Source of the DNA: Arthrobacter sp.
GTDB lineage: Bacteria; Actinomycetota; Actinomycetes; Actinomycetales; Micrococcaceae
DNA length: 35,587 bases
Direction: 5' to 3'
Assembly: GCF_031179985.1 (NCBI RefSeq)
Contig: NZ_JAPSHJ010000041.1
Coordinates: 1-35,587, forward strand
Shown here: positions 15,948 to 23,529 of the stretch, piece after piece
How the letters are laid out: each line of letters begins with the position of its first letter
How positions within the stretch are numbered: the stretch's first letter is position 1
The notes under the pieces: generated by a model
What the model saw: the letters and a program-made list of their open reading frames with translations, nothing else
Database searches by the model: none
Told to the model about the DNA's origin: nothing
Translations under genes and position numbers: made by a program

Positions 15948-16291
15948 GCGATCGCAGCCTGCGGGGCATGCGCCTCGGCGCACAAAGCATGGAGACGGAA
16001 TCCGGTGTCGAACCGGCTCCCCGCCAGCGGGTTGAGTACCGTTGCGAGGACGGCGAGCAGGTCTTCGTCACGTTCTCCTCGGAAGCTGAAATCCCTCCGG
16101 TATGGGTGTCGAAAACGGGCAAGGAAGCTCTCCTGGTGGATGGCGAACGCCCCATCAACAGCAACGAAAAAGCTGTCCGGACCCACTGGGACATGCTTTT
16201 GGAACGCCGGTCCCTTCCCGAGCTGGAACAGATCCTCGAGGATCGACTCACCATTCTGCGCGAACGCCGTGGAGAACGCCGCTCAGCCTAA
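15944..16291 (+). CDS. rbpA: RNA polymerase-binding protein RbpA
   Basis: 115 residues, close to the 111 of M. tuberculosis. The N-terminal tail contains the RGMRLGAQSMETE motif. The core domain follows (about 28-72, YRCEDGEQVFVTFSSEAEIPPVW), then a basic linker and the sigma-interaction domain THWDMLLERRSLPELEQILEDRL (84-107), which binds sigma-A region 2. RbpA stabilises open complexes of the actinobacterial housekeeping holoenzyme. The core has only one cysteine (Cys34), so like the mycobacterial protein and unlike the Streptomyces one it should not bind zinc. AGGGAG 7-12 bases upstream is the ribosome binding site. Its neighbour on the opposite strand is ppm1, as Rv2050/Rv2051c in M. tuberculosis. 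Confidence 0.95.
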   Translation: MSDRSLRGMRLGAQSMETESGVEPAPRQRVEYRCEDGEQVFVTFSSEAEIPPVWVSKTGKEALLVDGERPINSNEKAVRTHWDMLLERRSLPELEQILEDRLTILRERRGERRSA

Positions 16292-16321
16292 GGGCTGAAC
16301 CACAGGGGACAAGAACTCAGT

Positions 16322-16380
16322 ACACAACAAAGCCGGGCTCCCTCATCGACTAACGATGAGGGAGCCCGGCTTTGTTGTGT
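16322..16380. terminator. Bidirectional terminator between rbpA and ppm1
   Basis: A perfect 27-bp inverted repeat (16322-16348 with 16354-16380) has a 5-base loop ACTAA. The stem carries a GC-rich centre and A/T-rich feet on both sides, so it can stop transcription from both convergent genes. It lies 31 bases after the rbpA stop and 40 bases after the ppm1 stop. Confidence 0.9.
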
Positions 16381-16419
16381 CTCGAGCCTGCCAGGTTTAG
16401 GTCAGTGTGCCGAGCTTAG

Positions 16420-17160
16420 TCAGGCGGCGGAGCTTTTCCCGGAGGTGAGTTTCTGCCACCGCGCGGCGAGGCCCCAACGCGTGACGTTGATCATCGCTTC
16501 AACCACAATGTTTCCGCTCATCTTCGAGTCCCCGAGCTCGCGCTCCACGAAGGTGATGGGTCGCTCAACAATTGTGAGTCCCAGCTTCGCAACGCGCCAG
16601 GCAAGGTCCACCTGGAAGCCGTAGCCAACTGAGGCCACCTCATCGAGGTTGAGCTTTTCAAGGGTGGTGCGGCGGAAGGCGCGGTATCCGCCGGTAACAT
16701 CCTTGATCTTCAGGCCGAGCATAAGCCGTGCATAGGTGCTCCCGACGCGCGAAATGGCCTGCCGGTACAGCGGCCAGTTGACGACGCTGCCGCCAGGAAC
16801 CCAGCGGGATCCCATGGCCAAATCAGCACCCTGCTCCAAGGCTTCCAGCAATTGCGGAAGCTGCTCCGGCTGGTGGGAGCCGTCGGCGTCCATCTCCACG
16901 AGGACGTCATACCCGGCGTCAAGTCCCCACTTGAAGCCGGCGATGTAGGCCGCTCCGAGTCCTGCCTTGCCCTGCCGATGCAGGACGTGGATCTGGGAAT
17001 CCTCTGCAGCCAGGCCATCCGCCAGCTGCCCGGTACCGTCCGGGCTGTTGTCGTCAACCACCAGGACATCCGATGCCGGGACAGCTGCCCTGAGGCGGCT
17101 GATTGTCTTGGGCAGGGATTCCAGCTCATTGTAGGTCGGGATGATCGTGAGGACACGCAC
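16420..17160 (-). CDS. ppm1: Polyprenol monophosphomannose synthase (GT2, DPM1-like)
   Basis: 246 residues from GTG 17160, with AAGGAAAGG upstream. The GT-A core is clear: [12 protein letters not shown] at the start, [17 protein letters not shown] (nucleotide-binding), [15 protein letters not shown] with the DAD metal-binding motif, [12 protein letters not shown] and [11 protein letters not shown]. The enzyme transfers mannose from GDP-mannose to polyprenyl phosphate, giving the donor for periplasmic mannosyltransferases of lipoglycans and O-mannosylated proteins. It corresponds to the catalytic D2 part of M. tuberculosis Ppm1; the Lnt-like acyltransferase domain fused there is absent. There is no C-terminal membrane segment. 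The rbpA-ppm1 adjacency is conserved with mycobacteria. Confidence 0.92.
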   Translation of the reverse strand: MRVLTIIPTYNELESLPKTISRLRAAVPASDVLVVDDNSPDGTGQLADGLAAEDSQIHVLHRQGKAGLGAAYIAGFKWGLDAGYDVLVEMDADGSHQPEQLPQLLEALEQGADLAMGSRWVPGGSVVNWPLYRQAISRVGSTYARLMLGLKIKDVTGGYRAFRRTTLEKLNLDEVASVGYGFQVDLAWRVAKLGLTIVERPITFVERELGDSKMSGNIVVEAMINVTRWGLAARWQKLTSGKSSAA

Positions 17161-17238
17161 AGCGAGGCCTTTCCTTGATGGGAGCGGTCAGAGCGCGCAA
17201 AGATCAGGCGAAAAGCCGAGCTGCAGGCGCAACTTTCT

Positions 17239-17244
17239 ATTATA
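17239..17244 (-). promoter_or_regulatory. -10 box of the probable ppm1 promoter
   Basis: A perfect TATAAT is present on the minus strand, 78 bases before GTG 17160. No good -35 lies 16-18 bases upstream of it. The predicted transcript would have a leader of about 70 bases containing the AAGGAAAGG ribosome binding site. The rest of the 122-base gap between the amidohydrolase and ppm1 shows no other clear element. Confidence 0.45.
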
Positions 17245-17282
17245 GGGCGTTCAGCATAAGGGTACGTCCGGGCAACTCAGGC

Positions 17283-18965
17283 CTAGCCGCGGAGGCTGTC
17301 ATGGGAATAGAGTTCTTTGCCGTCGCGGACAGTCTGGAGACACACTGGATTGACCCCGGTGTCCAGTGCCGGCAGGAGCGGAGTCCTTGCCCGGGGATCG
17401 GTGCTCCAGGACTGTACCCGGCGGTCTGCTACCTGGACCATCAGTTCCTCGACCTCCCATACTGCAAAGCTCGCGGGTGCCCCAGGTACCAGCTGGCCAG
17501 CCATCGGGTTGGAGTACTTTGCGGCCCGCCAGCCTGCCCGGGTGTGCCCCAGGAATGCTGCCCGTGCAGAGATCCGCTGTTCGGGATTGCTGTGTTCCAG
17601 GCACGCCCGCACGCTTTCCCAGGGGCGAAGCGGTGTCACCGGACTGTCACTGCCGAAGCAGACAGGCACTCCGGCCGAATACAGGGTGGCGAAAGGATTC
17701 ATAGTGAGGCGGCGTGAACCGAGCCGTTCCTGGTACAGGCGTCCCTCGGCGCCCCAGGCTGCATCGAAAGCCGGCTGGGCACTGACAGTGATGGAGTGAC
17801 GGGCAAGTCTCTCGATAGCCGGGAGGTCGGCCATTTCCACGTGTTCAAGCCGGTGTCCTGCCGCCCGGATACGCTGATCGCCAACCTCCGCGGCAGCCTG
17901 GTCAAAGGCTTCCAGCACGGCGTCCAGCCCCGCGTCTCCGATTACGTGGAAGCCAGCCTGAATCCCCACCAGTGAACAGGCTGCAATATGCGCGGCCGCC
18001 TGGTCCACGGAGAGGTACCTGGTGCCCCGCTCCCCCGGTGCATCGCTGTAGTCGGCGCGAAGAGCAGCCGTCCTGGACCCAATGGAACCGTCAATGTTCA
18101 GATCCCCCGCGAGTCCCCGAACGCTAACGCCAAGTCCGCCAAGAAGGGACTGAACATCCCTTTCGGATTCGGCGAGCTGGCCGCGGTAGGCGAGAATCTC
18201 TGGAAAAGCCTGTCCCTTGGCCTCGTTCCAGCCCACTGCGAGCTGCAGGTCCTTTACGCCGCCGATGTGCGGGGCGGACATTTCAGCGAGAGCCACATAG
18301 CCATTGGCTGCGGCCTCGGAAAGGGCTCTGCGCTGGAACTCCCGAATCTGTTGCTGCGGGAACTCGCGGGCTGCCAAACGGGCGGCCGTATGCTCCTCCC
18401 GTTTCACCTGACTGTTGGCCGCGGTTTCCGGGGGGTGCGGGGATGACAATTTGGCCGCAGCGGCCAGGGACGAAGAGACCAGCGCGGAATGGGCGTCCAC
18501 CCTCGCAAGGTAAACCGGCCTGCCCCCGGAGGCCCGCTCCAGTTCTTCCCTGCTGGGGAGGGTTCCGTCAGGCCAGGCACTCTCATCCCAACCGTGCCCC
18601 ATAACAGTCCCGGTGCCGCCCCAGGCAGCGACGGCGTCGAGCAGTTCTCCGGCCGAGCGAACCCCATCCAGCTGAAGCGAGTCCAGCGCGATTCCAGTCT
18701 CGGTCAGGTGGACATGTGAATCCACAAAGCCTGGTGCGACCAGCGCGCCCCTGAGATCGATGATTTCCATGGCATCATCAGCTATGGAGGATGCTGCCTG
18801 TTCCGAGCCCACCCAGGCCACAGTTCCATCGTCCACGAGCATTGCAGTCGCAAATGGATCGGCAGCGGTGTAGACAGAGCCGTTGCGGTACAGGGTCACC
18901 TTCCGCTCGGCCTGCTTGCTTTTTGCCGGCTCCTGGGACGAGGAGTCAGGCGATGAGTCAGACAT
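17283..18965 (-). CDS. Amidohydrolase family 3 metal-dependent hydrolase (YtcJ-like)
   Basis: 560 residues. ATG 18965 is chosen because AGGAG lies upstream and it gives a normal amidohydrolase start after a short Ser-rich lead; the open frame reaches 19208 but would overlap helY. Domain order: a beta-sandwich strand (LYRNGSVYTA), metal motif VDSHVHLTE (HVH 84-86), the TIM-barrel core with GHGWDESAWPDG, NIDGSIGSRTAAL, FHVIGDAGLDAV and GHRLEHVEM, then the conserved Asp in CFGSDSPVTPLRPW near the C-terminus. Members hydrolyse N-acyl, amide or imidazolone-type bonds; the substrate is unknown here. It is downstream of helY by 94 bases on the same strand. No signal peptide is seen, so it is cytoplasmic. 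Confidence 0.87.
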   Translation of the reverse strand: MSDSSPDSSSQEPAKSKQAERKVTLYRNGSVYTAADPFATAMLVDDGTVAWVGSEQAASSIADDAMEIIDLRGALVAPGFVDSHVHLTETGIALDSLQLDGVRSAGELLDAVAAWGGTGTVMGHGWDESAWPDGTLPSREELERASGGRPVYLARVDAHSALVSSSLAAAAKLSSPHPPETAANSQVKREEHTAARLAAREFPQQQIREFQRRALSEAAANGYVALAEMSAPHIGGVKDLQLAVGWNEAKGQAFPEILAYRGQLAESERDVQSLLGGLGVSVRGLAGDLNIDGSIGSRTAALRADYSDAPGERGTRYLSVDQAAAHIAACSLVGIQAGFHVIGDAGLDAVLEAFDQAAAEVGDQRIRAAGHRLEHVEMADLPAIERLARHSITVSAQPAFDAAWGAEGRLYQERLGSRRLTMNPFATLYSAGVPVCFGSDSPVTPLRPWESVRACLEHSNPEQRISARAAFLGHTRAGWRAAKYSNPMAGQLVPGAPASFAVWEVEELMVQVADRRVQSWSTDPRARTPLLPALDTGVNPVCLQTVRDGKELYSHDSLRG

Positions 18966-19059
18966 GGATGAAATACTCCTGAACCTGGTAGTGAAAACTG
19001 ACGGTTGAGCGTCCGGCGGAAACTCCGCGTGCGGGAACTCCAAGTTTGGGCAGGGCGGA

Positions 19060-21954
19060 TCAGGCGACAGTGGAATACGCGACGACGCCGCGGCGCACCA
19101 AGGTGATTGCTTCGCTGCACAGCCTGGCAATCCTGGGATCAAGGCCCGGGATCTTGGCCAATTGGTCAAGGAGGTCAATGACCTGCTTGACCCAGCGCAC
19201 GAAGTCACCGGCGGCCAGGTCAGTTCCGCTGAGGACTTCCTGGAGATGGCGGCCTTTCGCCCATTTGAAGATAGGCCACATAAGCCCCAGCTCCGGCTCT
19301 CCTGTCAGCGGAAGCTTGTTTGCTTCCTCCGTGTCCTCCAGCGCAGACCATTCCTGAACCACAATGTCCACCGACGTTTCCAGTGAAACGCTTGGCATAC
19401 GGGGCCTGAGTCCACGGTCTTCACGCTTCGCCTGGAAGACGAGGATGCTGGCCAAGGCGGCGATTTCCGCAGCATCCAGGTCATCAAATGCCCCCTGCCT
19501 AAGGGCTTGGGAGATCAGCAGATCCTTCTCCCCGTAGATCCGGCGCAACCGTTGGCCGTCCGGGCCGATCACTACCTTGCCGGATTCAGCCGTCTCAAGG
19601 TATCCGTAGCTGAACAGCACGTCGCACACCCGGTCAAAGGTCTTCGCAATGGTGTTGGTCCTGCCCTGGATCTGGCGTATCAGGCCGTCTGTCTCCTGGC
19701 GCAGCTTCCACCAGCGCTCCGACCAACGCGCATGGTCTTCCCGCTCGCTGCAGCCGTGGCAGGGATGGGACCGCAAGGCGCGGCGCAGCTCGGCGATCTT
19801 TCGTTCCTGGTCCGGAAGCGCCGCTGCCCGCCCAAAGTCGTGGTGCCTGCTGCTGTCGGGAGCAGGCGGACGGTTTTCACGGATCGCATTGCGCACGGAG
19901 GAAGCAAGCTCGCGGCGGGATTTGGGCACTTTGGCGTTGAAGGACTTGGGGATCCGGATGCGTGTGACGGGCGAAACCGGCCCCTCGAGATCGTGAATTC
20001 CGATCCGCCGCAGCTGATGGTCCATGGTCAGGACCGCCGGCCTCGGTTCCCGGGACGTGTGGTCAGAGCTCAGCACGACGGCGAATCCCGGAGCCCTTCC
20101 TGTGGGTACGTCAATGACGTCGCCGGGAAGGAGCCGGCTCAAGGAGTCTTCGGTGAGGGACTTTCGGGCCCGGGACTGGCCGCGGGCCGCAACATTCTCG
20201 GCGTCGGACAATTCACGACGCAAACGGGCGTACTCCGTGAAATCTCCGAGATGGCACGTCATTGATTTGCGGAATCCGGCCAGCGATTCCTCGCGGCTGC
20301 GCACCTGCTTGGCCAGTCCGACGACGGAACGGTCGGCTTGGAATTGAGCGAAGGAAGATTCGAGGATCTCACGAGCCCGGGGCCTGCCGAACTGTGCCAG
20401 AAGGTTGATGCTCATGTTGTACGTGGGACGGAAGCTGGAGTTCAGGGGGTAGGTGCGCCGGGATGCGAGGCCAGCTACCGCCGCCGGATCGGTTCCTGGT
20501 TGCCACAGCACCACCGCGTGACCCTCGACGTCGATGCCGCGCCGCCCGGCGCGACCGGTCAGCTGCGTGTATTCGCCGGCGGTGATACCCACATGGGCTT
20601 CACCATTGAACTTTTCAAGCTTTTCCAGCACCACTGAGCGTGCAGGCATGTTCACGCCCAAGGCAAGCGTTTCCGTTGCGAACACGGCCTTTACCAAGCC
20701 CTCCGCGAACAATTTCTCCACCACTTCCTTGAAAGTGGGCAGCAGCCCTGCGTGATGGGCAGCCAATCCCCGGAGGAGACCGTCACGCCAGCTCCAGAAG
20801 CCCAGCACGTCCAGATCCTCCGAAGGAATGTCCTGGCCGGCTTCGTCGACGCGCATGGCGATGATCCGCTGTTCCTTCTCAGTGGTCAGCCAGAGTCCGG
20901 CGGATACACACTGTGCGACGGCGGCGTCGCAGCCTGCCCTCGAGAAGATGAAAGTGATTGCCGGCAGCAAATCCTGCCGGTCCAGGCTGGCGATGACCTG
21001 GGGGCGGCTGGCCTTGCGCACGGGGCTTCGCTGCTCGCCGGAGGCACTGGGGTTCTCCCGTCCTTGCTGCCCATGCTGGCGACGCTGGCTGCGGCCGCCA
21101 TGACCAAACCGGCCGCGGAAGTTCATCTGGCTTTCGGCCTTCGCCATGGACAGCAACTCAGGGTTCACTTCAAAGCCACGCTGGCTTGCTGCTTCTGCTG
21201 AAAGCACCGGCTCCGCAGCGTCGGCATCCGGAGGCGCTATTTCGTCGAAGGGCGTTTCACCTGCGAAGAGGTCCACGATGTTCCGGCCAACCATAACGTG
21301 CTGCCAAAGGGGAACGGGACGGTGTTCTGAAACGATGATGTCGGTTTGGCCCCGGACAGTGTCCAGCCACGCTCCGAACTCCTCAGCGTTGGAGACGGTT
21401 GCGCTGAGCGAGGCCACCTGGACCTCGCTGGGAAGGTGGATGATCACCTCTTCCCAGACGGCCCCACGGAAACGGTCTGCGAGATAGTGAACCTCGTCCA
21501 TCACCACGTAGCCAAGATCGTCAAGGGAATCGGAATCGGCGTAAAGCATGTTCCGCAACACCTCGGTGGTCATCACCACAACCGGTGCTTCACCGTTGAT
21601 GCTCGTGTCCCCGGTTAGCAAACCGACATTATGAAGCCCGTACTTGTCGGAGAGCTCGAAGTACTTCTGATTGCTCAGTGCCTTGATCGGTGTGGTGTAG
21701 AACGCCTTCAGGCCACGCTGCAGGGCGAGGTAGATGGCGAACTCCCCCACAATGGTTTTTCCCGCGCCTGTGGGTGCCGCTACAAGGACACCGCGGCCGG
21801 CCTGTAATGACTTGCAGGCCTCGCGTTGAAAGTCATCCAGCTCAAACTCCAGGGAACGGACGAAACCACCCAGGTAAGTATTGGCTTCGGCGGTCCGTTC
21901 AACGCTGGCCCGGTAGAGCTCGGATGGCGACTGGGGCCCGGATATGGAGGACAT
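19060..21954 (-). CDS. helY: Ski2/Mtr4-like DEAD/DEAH-box RNA helicase HelY
   Basis: 964 residues. Motifs: a Q-motif-like Phe/Gln region (FELDDFQREACK), Walker A APTGAGKT (60-67), motif Ia TTPIKALSNQK, motif II DEVH (153-156), motif III SAT (184-186) and motif VI QLTGRAGRRGID (about 467-478). The DSHCT-type helical domain forms the C-terminal part. A basic, Gly/Gln/Ser-rich stretch (around residues 275-320) between the two RecA domains is a probable flexible insertion. Homologues in mycobacteria are called HelY. The family unwinds structured RNA for decay or processing. TAGGCT sits 6 bases before the ATG with no Shine-Dalgarno, so although tatC ends only 24 bases upstream, helY may have its own leaderless promoter. 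Confidence 0.92.
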   Translation of the reverse strand: MSSISGPQSPSELYRASVERTAEANTYLGGFVRSLEFELDDFQREACKSLQAGRGVLVAAPTGAGKTIVGEFAIYLALQRGLKAFYTTPIKALSNQKYFELSDKYGLHNVGLLTGDTSINGEAPVVVMTTEVLRNMLYADSDSLDDLGYVVMDEVHYLADRFRGAVWEEVIIHLPSEVQVASLSATVSNAEEFGAWLDTVRGQTDIIVSEHRPVPLWQHVMVGRNIVDLFAGETPFDEIAPPDADAAEPVLSAEAASQRGFEVNPELLSMAKAESQMNFRGRFGHGGRSQRRQHGQQGRENPSASGEQRSPVRKASRPQVIASLDRQDLLPAITFIFSRAGCDAAVAQCVSAGLWLTTEKEQRIIAMRVDEAGQDIPSEDLDVLGFWSWRDGLLRGLAAHHAGLLPTFKEVVEKLFAEGLVKAVFATETLALGVNMPARSVVLEKLEKFNGEAHVGITAGEYTQLTGRAGRRGIDVEGHAVVLWQPGTDPAAVAGLASRRTYPLNSSFRPTYNMSINLLAQFGRPRAREILESSFAQFQADRSVVGLAKQVRSREESLAGFRKSMTCHLGDFTEYARLRRELSDAENVAARGQSRARKSLTEDSLSRLLPGDVIDVPTGRAPGFAVVLSSDHTSREPRPAVLTMDHQLRRIGIHDLEGPVSPVTRIRIPKSFNAKVPKSRRELASSVRNAIRENRPPAPDSSRHHDFGRAAALPDQERKIAELRRALRSHPCHGCSEREDHARWSERWWKLRQETDGLIRQIQGRTNTIAKTFDRVCDVLFSYGYLETAESGKVVIGPDGQRLRRIYGEKDLLISQALRQGAFDDLDAAEIAALASILVFQAKREDRGLRPRMPSVSLETSVDIVVQEWSALEDTEEANKLPLTGEPELGLMWPIFKWAKGRHLQEVLSGTDLAAGDFVRWVKQVIDLLDQLAKIPGLDPRIARLCSEAITLVRRGVVAYSTVA

Positions 21955-21960
21955 GCATCA

Positions 21961-21966
21961 AGCCTA
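21961..21966 (-). promoter_or_regulatory. -10 box of a leaderless promoter for helY
   Basis: TAGGCT on the minus strand is followed by 6 bases (TGATGC) and ATG 21954. It lies in the 24-base gap after the tatC stop. No clear -35 is seen. Confidence 0.4.
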
Positions 21967-21978
21967 ATGGGCGGAGAG

Positions 21979-22815
21979 CTACAGATTGCCCAGTTCGGTC
22001 CGTGGGGTTGCTATGTTGGCGGAGGCTTCGGTCTCGGCAGCGCGTTTTGCCGCCTTCCGGTCCCGACGCCGATCGTTGAGCAGGCATAGACCAATGGCGG
22101 CGAAAAACAGCGCCAGCATGGGCCCGGCGAGGTAGAACATGCTCATGGCGTCAGCGCCGGGGGCTGCCATAGCCGCGAACAGGCACACCAAAAACACGGT
22201 AATCCGCCAGCTCTTGACGAGCTGCTGCCCCTTGATGATTCCAGCCAGGTTCAGTCCAAAGAGAACGACCGGCAGGAGGAAGGCAATGCCGAAGGCCAGG
22301 AGGAGCCGCAGGACGAACGCCAGGTAAACCTGCGCACTGATGAAGTTGGAGCCCCCGCTGGGAGTGAAGTCTGTGAGTACCCGGACAGCGTTGGGAAGCA
22401 CCAGCCAGGCCAGGACTACCCCTCCTACGAAGAGCGGGACTGCGGCTGCCACAAAGGACAGCGCCAGGCGCCGCTCTTTCTTATGCAGGCCAGGAACGAT
22501 GAAAGCCCACAACTGATAAAGCCATACAGGGCTGGCAACTATCAGGCCCAAGAAGACCGACACCTGGATCATCAGATCAAAGGAACTGGCCACACCGTCA
22601 AAGTTGAGCGAGGCCTGACGCCCCTCTTTTTCGTTGAGGTCAACGATGGGTTTGATCAATGCGGCGAGCATCGGCTGATAGGCCAGAAAACCGATGATGG
22701 TTCCGAGGATGACACCGATTGCGGACTTGAACAGCCTGTTCCGCAGTTCCTTGAGATGGTCAAGCAGCGCCATCCTCCCCTCAGGGTTGGATCGGCGGCC
22801 CATGGTTACTGCCAT
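21979..22815 (-). CDS. tatC: Sec-independent protein translocase subunit TatC
   Basis: 278 residues with six predicted membrane helices. The family signature is at the N-terminus: RMALLDHLKELRNRLFKSAIGV, with the conserved HLxELRxRL motif and a Glu that contacts twin-arginine signal peptides. FDLMIQVSVFLGLIVASPVWLYQLWAFIVPGLHKKER contains the conserved P and E/R segments. The C-terminal tail is charged (RRRDRKAAKRAAE). TatC is the receptor for twin-arginine precursors and works with TatA (encoded 6 bases upstream) to move folded proteins across the membrane. ATG 22803 is an alternative start. No tatB is in the window, so as in many Gram-positives TatB lies elsewhere or is absent. Confidence 0.95.
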   Translation of the reverse strand: MAVTMGRRSNPEGRMALLDHLKELRNRLFKSAIGVILGTIIGFLAYQPMLAALIKPIVDLNEKEGRQASLNFDGVASSFDLMIQVSVFLGLIVASPVWLYQLWAFIVPGLHKKERRLALSFVAAAVPLFVGGVVLAWLVLPNAVRVLTDFTPSGGSNFISAQVYLAFVLRLLLAFGIAFLLPVVLFGLNLAGIIKGQQLVKSWRITVFLVCLFAAMAAPGADAMSMFYLAGPMLALFFAAIGLCLLNDRRRDRKAAKRAAETEASANIATPRTELGNL

Positions 22816-22821
22816 CTGGAC

Positions 22822-23091
22822 TTAGGCGCGGTTCGACGGCGGAACGTCAGTACCGTCCGCGGGGCGGTTGTCCGTCGGGTTGGTGCGGGGGTGGTTCACC
22901 ACTTTGCCTTCGACCGGCTCAGAGCCGTCTTTCGCCTCCGGGGTTCCGTCCTTCTTCATTTCCCGGACTTCGGACTTGAAAATCCGCATCGACTGCCCAA
23001 GGCTTCTGGCCATGCCAGGCAGGCGCGGTGCAGCAAAGAGCACCAAAGCCAAAACAATAATGATGATGAGATGCCAGCCTTCAAGCCTCAT
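22822..23091 (-). CDS. tatA: Sec-independent protein translocase subunit TatA
   Basis: 89 residues. A single N-terminal membrane helix (GWHLIIIIVLALVLFAAPRLP) is followed by the hinge and amphipathic helix (GMARSLGQSMRIFKSEVREMKKD) and an acidic, disordered tail. The usual FG hinge is AAPRLPG here, with the Phe just before the Ala pair, consistent with actinobacterial TatA (family usual size 80-100 residues). It forms the translocation pore or weak point recruited by TatC. AAAGGA about 10 bases upstream of ATG 23091 is the ribosome binding site, and a promoter-like pair lies upstream. Confidence 0.93.
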   Translation of the reverse strand: MRLEGWHLIIIIVLALVLFAAPRLPGMARSLGQSMRIFKSEVREMKKDGTPEAKDGSEPVEGKVVNHPRTNPTDNRPADGTDVPPSNRA

Positions 23092-23117
23092 GATGAGAGG
23101 TCCTTTCGTTTAGATAC

Positions 23118-23146
23118 ATCCTACGTCTAACTGAATTCGATGTCGC
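23118..23146 (-). promoter_or_regulatory. Possible promoter of tatA
   Basis: On the minus strand GCGACA (23146-23141) and TAGGAT (23123-23118) are 17 bases apart, overlapping the 3' end of the upstream membrane-protein gene. Transcription would start about 20 bases before the tatA ATG, leaving room for the AAAGGA ribosome binding site. Confidence 0.35.
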
Positions 23147-23519
23147 GCAGCCGTTGGGGCTGCCCGCGGTCCGCCTTGCGCTGTACGCGCCGGGCACGAC
23201 GCCTTTCCTGTCGGGCGGCTTTCCCCGCGTGATACTCGTGCCGCATCTGCTCCGGGGAAGCGAAGACCGCAAGTCCTGGTGGCAGGGACTGCGTCAGCCT
23301 CCCGGAATACTGTCCGTCCCCGCTACCGGCATCAGGATCAAGGTCAGTGAATGAACTGCCCGGTCGGCTGCCGGGTCCGCCAAGGCGGCTTCCGGCCTCC
23401 CCAAGTTCCTTCAAGGTGGCCATGATCTGACGGAAGAGCCGGAAGCCCAAAAAGGCGTAGAAGAGGAGGGACAGCGCAACGAGCGCTATCCAAAGAAGTA
23501 TCCAGGACCACCAAGGCAT
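23127..23519 (-). CDS. Small single-pass membrane protein of unknown function
   Basis: 130 residues from ATG 23519. A strong membrane helix is at the N-terminus (MPWWSWILLWIALVALSLLFYAFLGF), followed by a short amphipathic stretch (RLFRQIMATLKELGEAGSRLG). The rest is a Gly/Ser/Asp linker and a strongly basic C-terminal tail (GKAARQERRRARRVQRKADR) that should be cytoplasmic. I recognise no family with known function. The gene starts 10 bases after the pafBC stop and TAGACT is 7 bases before its ATG, so it may be read with pafBC, be leaderless, or both. It sits between the DNA-damage regulator and tatA. The longer open frame (to 23588) overlaps pafBC and is less likely. Confidence 0.7.
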   Translation of the reverse strand: MPWWSWILLWIALVALSLLFYAFLGFRLFRQIMATLKELGEAGSRLGGPGSRPGSSFTDLDPDAGSGDGQYSGRLTQSLPPGLAVFASPEQMRHEYHAGKAARQERRRARRVQRKADRGQPQRLRDIEFS

Positions 23520-23529
23520 GCTGAGTAGT

